This document shows positions 30,205 through 33,956 of a stretch of DNA of 33,956 bases, piece after piece. Both the position numbers and the translations under genes were made by a program. The notes beneath the pieces were generated by a model. The model did no database searches. It was given only the letters and a program-made list of their open reading frames with translations, and was not told where the DNA came from. Source of the stretch: an uncultured bacterium (GTDB lineage: Bacteria > Actinomycetota > Coriobacteriia > Coriobacteriales > Coriobacteriaceae); contig CAJMMA010000015.1 in assembly GCA_905214435.1 (NCBI GenBank), positions 1 to 33,956 of the forward strand. Reading direction: 5' to 3'. Each line of letters starts with the position of its first letter. Position 1 is the first letter of the stretch.

Positions 30205-30654
30205 ATGAGCCGCCGTTTTGTCTCGATAACCCTTGCGGTGGTTTGCCTGGCTGTGCTCCTGGGCGTTGCAGGGCAGTTTGCTATAAATCGAGAAACATCC
30301 TATATGCAGGAATGCGTTTCCGAAGGCTTTGCCATTGATGGTTACTATCGGGATGACAAAACAAGTCTGGAAACTCTGGCCTTTCTTGAGGAGGATAACC
30401 ATCGGTGGCAACTGGTCGGCAAGGGCGGCAACTGCGTTGATGGACAGTTCGAGCGTATGGACGACCCCAACATTCTGGTGTTAAAGAATGAAAACGGCGA
30501 AGAATTCGGTACGGTCCACGTGGCGTATATTTCGCGCCGACGCGATCAGGGCTTGCTCTACCTATTTAGAGATACCAGGGTGACCCGTTTTTATCTGGTG
30601 AGTACCGGTCCGGCGTTTACAGTGGAGTCTGGCGATGTCGATGCGGACAGCTGA
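30205..30654 (+). CDS. Hypothetical membrane-anchored or secreted protein
   Basis: A 149-residue protein not recognised from any family. Basic MSRRF and a hydrophobic stretch (residues 6-24) form a single N-terminal membrane anchor or signal peptide without a lipobox. The remaining 120 residues are polar, with two cysteines (in QECVSEG and GNCVDG) that might form a disulfide outside the cell, and several short predicted beta-strands (HRWQLV, NILVLKN, FGTVHVAYISRR, RFYLVS), suggesting a small beta-sandwich or barrel. It is entered from a 12-codon leader with a one-base gap. A hairpin at 30676-30704 follows. Confidence 0.65.
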   Translation: MSRRFVSITLAVVCLAVLLGVAGQFAINRETSYMQECVSEGFAIDGYYRDDKTSLETLAFLEEDNHRWQLVGKGGNCVDGQFERMDDPNILVLKNENGEEFGTVHVAYISRRRDQGLLYLFRDTRVTRFYLVSTGPAFTVESGDVDADS

Positions 30655-30675
30655 TTCACGGCAATAAATCAGCGA

Positions 30676-30704
30676 GCGGAGCGCGGCCATGAACCGCGTC
30701 CCGC
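30676..30704. terminator. Weak hairpin between convergent genes
   Basis: GCGGAGCGCGG (30676-30686) pairs with CCGCGTCCCGC (30694-30704) with one mismatch and one G-T pair. Only ATTTG-type sequence follows. A second inverted repeat, CCGCG..TCACG with CGTGA..CGCGG, lies at 30719-30752. Together they occupy the gap between convergent genes. Confidence 0.45.
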
Positions 30705-30779
30705 TATTTGCTCGTGGCCCGCGTCACGTCTGCGCCATGTCGTGACTCGCGGCTGCGCGCATCCATCCCACGTCGCGTA

Positions 30780-31919
30780 TTACTGCACATCAAACTCCAC
30801 GCGATCGAGCTCGGGCACATTGAGGTCGATGAGCTTGCGGGCTACACGGCGGTCGTGTGCCCCAAGCGCCTCGCTTGTCGTCACATGGGCGACAACCTCG
30901 CGCTCGACGATACCCTCCTCCTCGCCTTCGGTGGCCGAGGTCTCGACGGCAACGGTGTAATCCTTAAAGCCCGGCAGCACCGCGGCAAGCTCGCGCGTGG
31001 TTTCGGTGACGCCATAGCCGTCCTGCACGCCGGCCTGCGCCGAGCCAATGGATCCCGCGGTCATAACGATGCAGGGGATGGCAAAGATCACCGTGCCCAC
31101 GATGATGCGGCGGCGCACCTTGTGTGACAGCTCATCGACCTCGGCATTTTCCTCGGCGGTCACAATGCCGTCGCCGTTGAGGTCGCGCTTGAGCGGCACG
31201 CGCAAAAGAAGCAGCACGGCTTCGGCAGCCAGTGCGATAAAGACCACGTTGATGCCAAACTCGTAGAGGGCCGAGAGAAACAGCGACCCGCTTGCGATGG
31301 CGATGCCATAGCCCGCCGCGCACAGGGGCGGCATGAGCGCGGTCGCCACGGCCACGCCGGCGATGAGCGTGGCGGGTTCCTGGTCGCGCGAGTTGCCCAG
31401 TCCGCCCGCAAAGCCGCCCGCGAGCGCGACGGCAAGGTCCCACACAGTCGGTGTCGAGTTGTCGATGATGGCGGCCGTGGTGGTGCCAAGGGGCGAGAGC
31501 TTAAAGTACAGCGTGGACGTGATTAGACAAAAGACCATCTGCAGCGCGAGGCCGGCAATTGCCTCGACGGCAATCTCGCGGTCGAGCGTGGCGATGCCGT
31601 ATGCCATGGCAAGGACCGAGCCCATGAGCGGACAGATGAGCATGGCGCCCACGATGGCAATGTCCGAGTCGATATCGAGGCCGATGCTCGCGATCAACAT
31701 GGCAATGATCAGGATGCATAAGTGCGAGCCAGTCAGGCGCGCCCCGTTTACAAAGCGCTTGCGAATCACGTGATAGGGCGCGCGTCCCTCGCGTATGTTG
31801 AACGCCTGCTTAAGGAAACGGGTGGCATTCTCCATGGCCTCGCTGTGTGCAGGGCGTATACCGTGACGACGATGATGACGCTCGCGCAGCCGCTTGATCT
31901 GTTGTTTGTCGAGTTCCAT
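30780..31919 (-). CDS. DUF389 family membrane protein with an EF-hand-like loop
   Basis: A 379-residue membrane protein. Residues about 60-300 carry the DUF389 pattern: IVGAMLICPLMGSVLAMAYG, ALAGGFAGGLGNS, and the near-invariant IAGVAVATALMPPLCAAGYG, with about seven helices. Between two helices residues 246-257 read DLNGDGIVTAEE, matching the 12-residue EF-hand calcium loop (D1, N3, D5, G6, hydrophobic 8, E12). The C-terminal region (about 300-379) is soluble and mixed alpha/beta. The function of DUF389 proteins is not known. It is a single minus-strand gene with ATG 31919; a weak GAGGTAAG-like SD precedes it. Confidence 0.85.
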   Translation of the reverse strand: MELDKQQIKRLRERHHRRHGIRPAHSEAMENATRFLKQAFNIREGRAPYHVIRKRFVNGARLTGSHLCILIIAMLIASIGLDIDSDIAIVGAMLICPLMGSVLAMAYGIATLDREIAVEAIAGLALQMVFCLITSTLYFKLSPLGTTTAAIIDNSTPTVWDLAVALAGGFAGGLGNSRDQEPATLIAGVAVATALMPPLCAAGYGIAIASGSLFLSALYEFGINVVFIALAAEAVLLLLRVPLKRDLNGDGIVTAEENAEVDELSHKVRRRIIVGTVIFAIPCIVMTAGSIGSAQAGVQDGYGVTETTRELAAVLPGFKDYTVAVETSATEGEEEGIVEREVVAHVTTSEALGAHDRRVARKLIDLNVPELDRVEFDVQ

Positions 31920-32071
31920 GCTTACCTCGTTTAGCTTCTGAGCCGCTTCTTGCGTCTGTCGTCTTTACTCTACACCGCGTTAGGCGAGGTGTCAGACAAG
32001 GTTTGTTGACCTGGAAGTCAGGACAATCGACATGGCTAAAACGCCGTGAGGATCATAAGAGTCAAATAGAC

Positions 32072-32108
32072 AAAAAAGCGCGGGGCCGGTTTGATTCCGA
32101 CCCCGCGC
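32072..32108 (-). terminator. Terminator of the OPT transporter gene
   Basis: GCGCGGGG (32078-32085) pairs with CCCCGCGC (32101-32108), with an inner CGG/CCG stem. On the minus strand six T residues follow. Confidence 0.9.
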
Positions 32109-32134
32109 TCTGCGCTGGTGCGTTGTTGTTCGGC

Positions 32135-33838
32135 CTACCCCAGCAGGCTCAGACCAACAGAGACAAACGCCAGGATAACGCCGACGATGGACTCGCCGCC
32201 GAGCAGGCCGCTGGCGACGACCAGGCCCTGCTCCTGGAAGGCGGCATCCTTGGAGGCCTTCTCCTCGTCCGAAAGACCGGCAGCGGCGTCGCGGCGTGCG
32301 GCCCACTTGTCGTAGGCGAGCTTGACGCAGGAGCCCAAGAAAGCCGTGAGCGACATATAGAACGGTAGGTACACGCCCAGGCCGATCATCATGGCCGGAA
32401 TGCCGAGCCAGTACATGACGATGCCGGCGATAAAGCCGCCTGCGAACCACGGCACGCTCGGGATGCCCGAGACCATGGTGGCGACCACACTTGCCTGCGC
32501 GGCCACAAAGCTCTTGTCGGGGCCGAAAGCATCCGGACCATAGGCGGTGACGAGCGCGACCATGACGGCAGCGGCGACCAGGGCGCCCACGATGCCGCCG
32601 ATGGCCTGGCCGATCCACTGCGCACGCGGGTCGGTGCCCAGCACGGCGCCGGCCTTAAAGTCGTTCATGACGTCGCCCGCAAGGCCGCATGCCACGGCCA
32701 CGATGCCGGCGATAAAGAACAGCTTGACCTGGGCGATCTGTGCGAAGGCAGCCACGATGAGCATGACGATGAGGCCGAAGATCTCCATGGGGTCGATGCC
32801 CGTCTGGCCGCAGCTCTGCGCGCTCATGATAGTGGTGACAAAGGTGAACAGCGTGACGATGACGGCCGGGACGGGGCCAAGGTCGAGCGCGATGGCGACG
32901 ATCACGGCTATGGCGGCAGTACCCAGGCCGATGATGCCGGCGTCGAGCTTAAGCGAGCCCGAGATGAGCGACTGCTCGTCGGTGTCGCTGGAGCTGTCGG
33001 CGGCGAGGCCGCGGGCGATGCCGGCGACCTGCGGCAGGATGTCCTTGAGGACGACGGCGACGCCAAAGCCCATCATGAGGCCCATGCCGAGCGATTTGAC
33101 GATGCCCTGCGCAGTCACAACGTCGAATAGACCCGCAGCGGTGCCGCCCACGATGATGCCAAAGTTACCTAGCAGCGCGCCGGCAAACCAGAAGGCAACC
33201 GGGGCGAAGCCAACCAAAAAGCCGATGGAGAGCAGCATGGGCGAGTTATAGATGGCAAAGGTCACGCCGGGGATATTGAGCGTGCACAGCATGCTGGGCA
33301 CCACGCCCAGAGCGTCGCGAAGCACGCTGTAGATGCCTGCGATGGCCATGGAGCCAAAGAGCTGCTTGCCGGTCTTGCCGCCGGCCTCGGTGGCGCGCAG
33401 TGTCTGAGCTGCGGCATTGCCGGTGGGAAACTCCAGCGCGGCGTCCACGATGAAGTGGCGGTGGATGAGCGCCGTTGCCAGCAGGCCCAAGATGGTGCCG
33501 GCGAGTGCCACGATAAACATGTCGAGCCAGCTGATCTGGTCGGCATAGCCCAGCATCCAGGCGCCCGGGATGGTAAACGCCAGGCCGCCGGCGACCATGG
33601 CGCCCGCGGACATGATGGTGTGGGTGACGTTGGCCTCGTTGAGGCTGGCGTTGCCCATGAGCTTCAGGAAGAACAGCGAGATGACGGCAGCGAAAATAAT
33701 CGGCCAGGGGAGTGCACCCATCTTGAGGGCCGTGTAGGCCGAGCTTGCCGTGATGATCACGCAGCCAAGGACGCCGATGACGACGCCGCGCAGCGTGAGT
33801 TGCCCGCGCATCGAAGCGCGGTTCGAGGGATTGCTCAT
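32135..33838 (-). CDS. OPT family oligopeptide transporter
   Basis: A 567-residue membrane transporter with about 14 hydrophobic segments. The OPT pattern is seen in RGVVIGVLGCVIITASSAYTALKMG (in parts), SLNEANVTHTIMSAGAMVAGG, and EFPTGNAAAQTLRA. Prokaryotic members import short peptides or metal-peptide complexes in the inner membrane, usually with protons. It is somewhat shorter than the 630-670 residues of many OPT members. AAGGAG lies six bases before the ATG. A terminator follows. It probably adds peptide uptake to the amino-acid and ammonium systems in the window; the substrate is unproved. Confidence 0.92.
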   Translation of the reverse strand: MSNPSNRASMRGQLTLRGVVIGVLGCVIITASSAYTALKMGALPWPIIFAAVISLFFLKLMGNASLNEANVTHTIMSAGAMVAGGLAFTIPGAWMLGYADQISWLDMFIVALAGTILGLLATALIHRHFIVDAALEFPTGNAAAQTLRATEAGGKTGKQLFGSMAIAGIYSVLRDALGVVPSMLCTLNIPGVTFAIYNSPMLLSIGFLVGFAPVAFWFAGALLGNFGIIVGGTAAGLFDVVTAQGIVKSLGMGLMMGFGVAVVLKDILPQVAGIARGLAADSSSDTDEQSLISGSLKLDAGIIGLGTAAIAVIVAIALDLGPVPAVIVTLFTFVTTIMSAQSCGQTGIDPMEIFGLIVMLIVAAFAQIAQVKLFFIAGIVAVACGLAGDVMNDFKAGAVLGTDPRAQWIGQAIGGIVGALVAAAVMVALVTAYGPDAFGPDKSFVAAQASVVATMVSGIPSVPWFAGGFIAGIVMYWLGIPAMMIGLGVYLPFYMSLTAFLGSCVKLAYDKWAARRDAAAGLSDEEKASKDAAFQEQGLVVASGLLGGESIVGVILAFVSVGLSLLG

Positions 33839-33863
33839 ATAAAACTCCTTTGCGTATATCCGC

Positions 33864-33900
33864 TTCCCCCGGGAGCGCCGTTACGGATACGGCGCGGGAA
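33864..33900 (-). promoter_or_regulatory. 5' leader hairpin of the OPT gene
   Basis: GCGCCGT (33875-33881) pairs with ACGGCGC (33889-33895), extended by TTCCC/GGGAA outside. It lies about 26-62 bases upstream of the start. A TATACT at the window edge (33950-33955, complement) may be the -10. No known riboswitch was recognised. Confidence 0.45.
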
Positions 33901-33956
33901 GTCGGGTTACCAAGGGCCGCCGCGTGAGCTCGCAAACGACCGCGCACCAGTATAGC

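Overview
The window looks like chromosome of a high-GC, anaerobic, gut-type actinobacterium, most likely Collinsella or a close Coriobacteriia relative. This is inferred from the high-GC coding style, a giant 2-hydroxyacyl-CoA dehydratase-type protein, an OPT oligopeptide transporter, a Gram-positive-style SOS box and the lack of any outer-membrane genes. No rRNA, tRNA, prophage, insertion sequence or true CRISPR array was seen.

Layout. 0-5.5 kb: start of a truncated minus-strand gene (2-hydroxyacid-dehydrogenase-like), a SEC-C-tagged methionine aminopeptidase, a COG0731-like radical SAM protein, an alpha/beta hydrolase, then a degenerate GGDEF-REC-HD-GYP signalling protein followed by a stand-alone Hpt protein. 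5.7-9.2 kb: a more AT-rich accessory block with a DUF2975 membrane protein, a small Xre-type regulator and a three-gene ABC exporter whose ATPase N-terminus is cut by an in-frame TGA. 9.3-13.7 kb (minus): a glutamate/polar-amino-acid ABC uptake operon (lipoprotein, two permeases, ATPase) and a class-I glutamine-amidotransferase-fold hydrolase. 13.8-14.04 kb: an array of one 15-bp repeat in alternating orientation every 40 bp. 14.1-19.6 kb: dxs (minus), an HD-domain hydrolase, a CmpB-family membrane protein, an ammonium transporter and a PII protein lacking the modifiable T-loop tyrosine. 19.7-22.7 kb: TetR regulator, MFS exporter with paired operators, HAD phosphatase. 22.7-23.1 kb: a 41-codon toxin-like membrane peptide behind a near-consensus LexA box, with a convergent candidate antisense RNA. 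23.3-30.7 kb: TetR regulator with the 1593-aa dehydratase/activase protein, a 3-hydroxyacyl-CoA dehydrogenase, and a small membrane-anchored protein coupled to a 12-codon leader. 30.8-33.9 kb (minus): a DUF389 membrane protein with an EF-hand-like loop, and an OPT transporter.

Functional themes: nitrogen and amino-acid uptake (glutamate ABC system, AmtB-PII, OPT, amidohydrolase), acyl-CoA metabolism (dehydratase and hydroxyacyl-CoA dehydrogenase), c-di-GMP-type signalling and stress or defence genes. The least explained signals are intergenic: the alternating repeat array, several unrelated long-arm inverted repeats of the same geometry, and the SOS-box/small-peptide locus.
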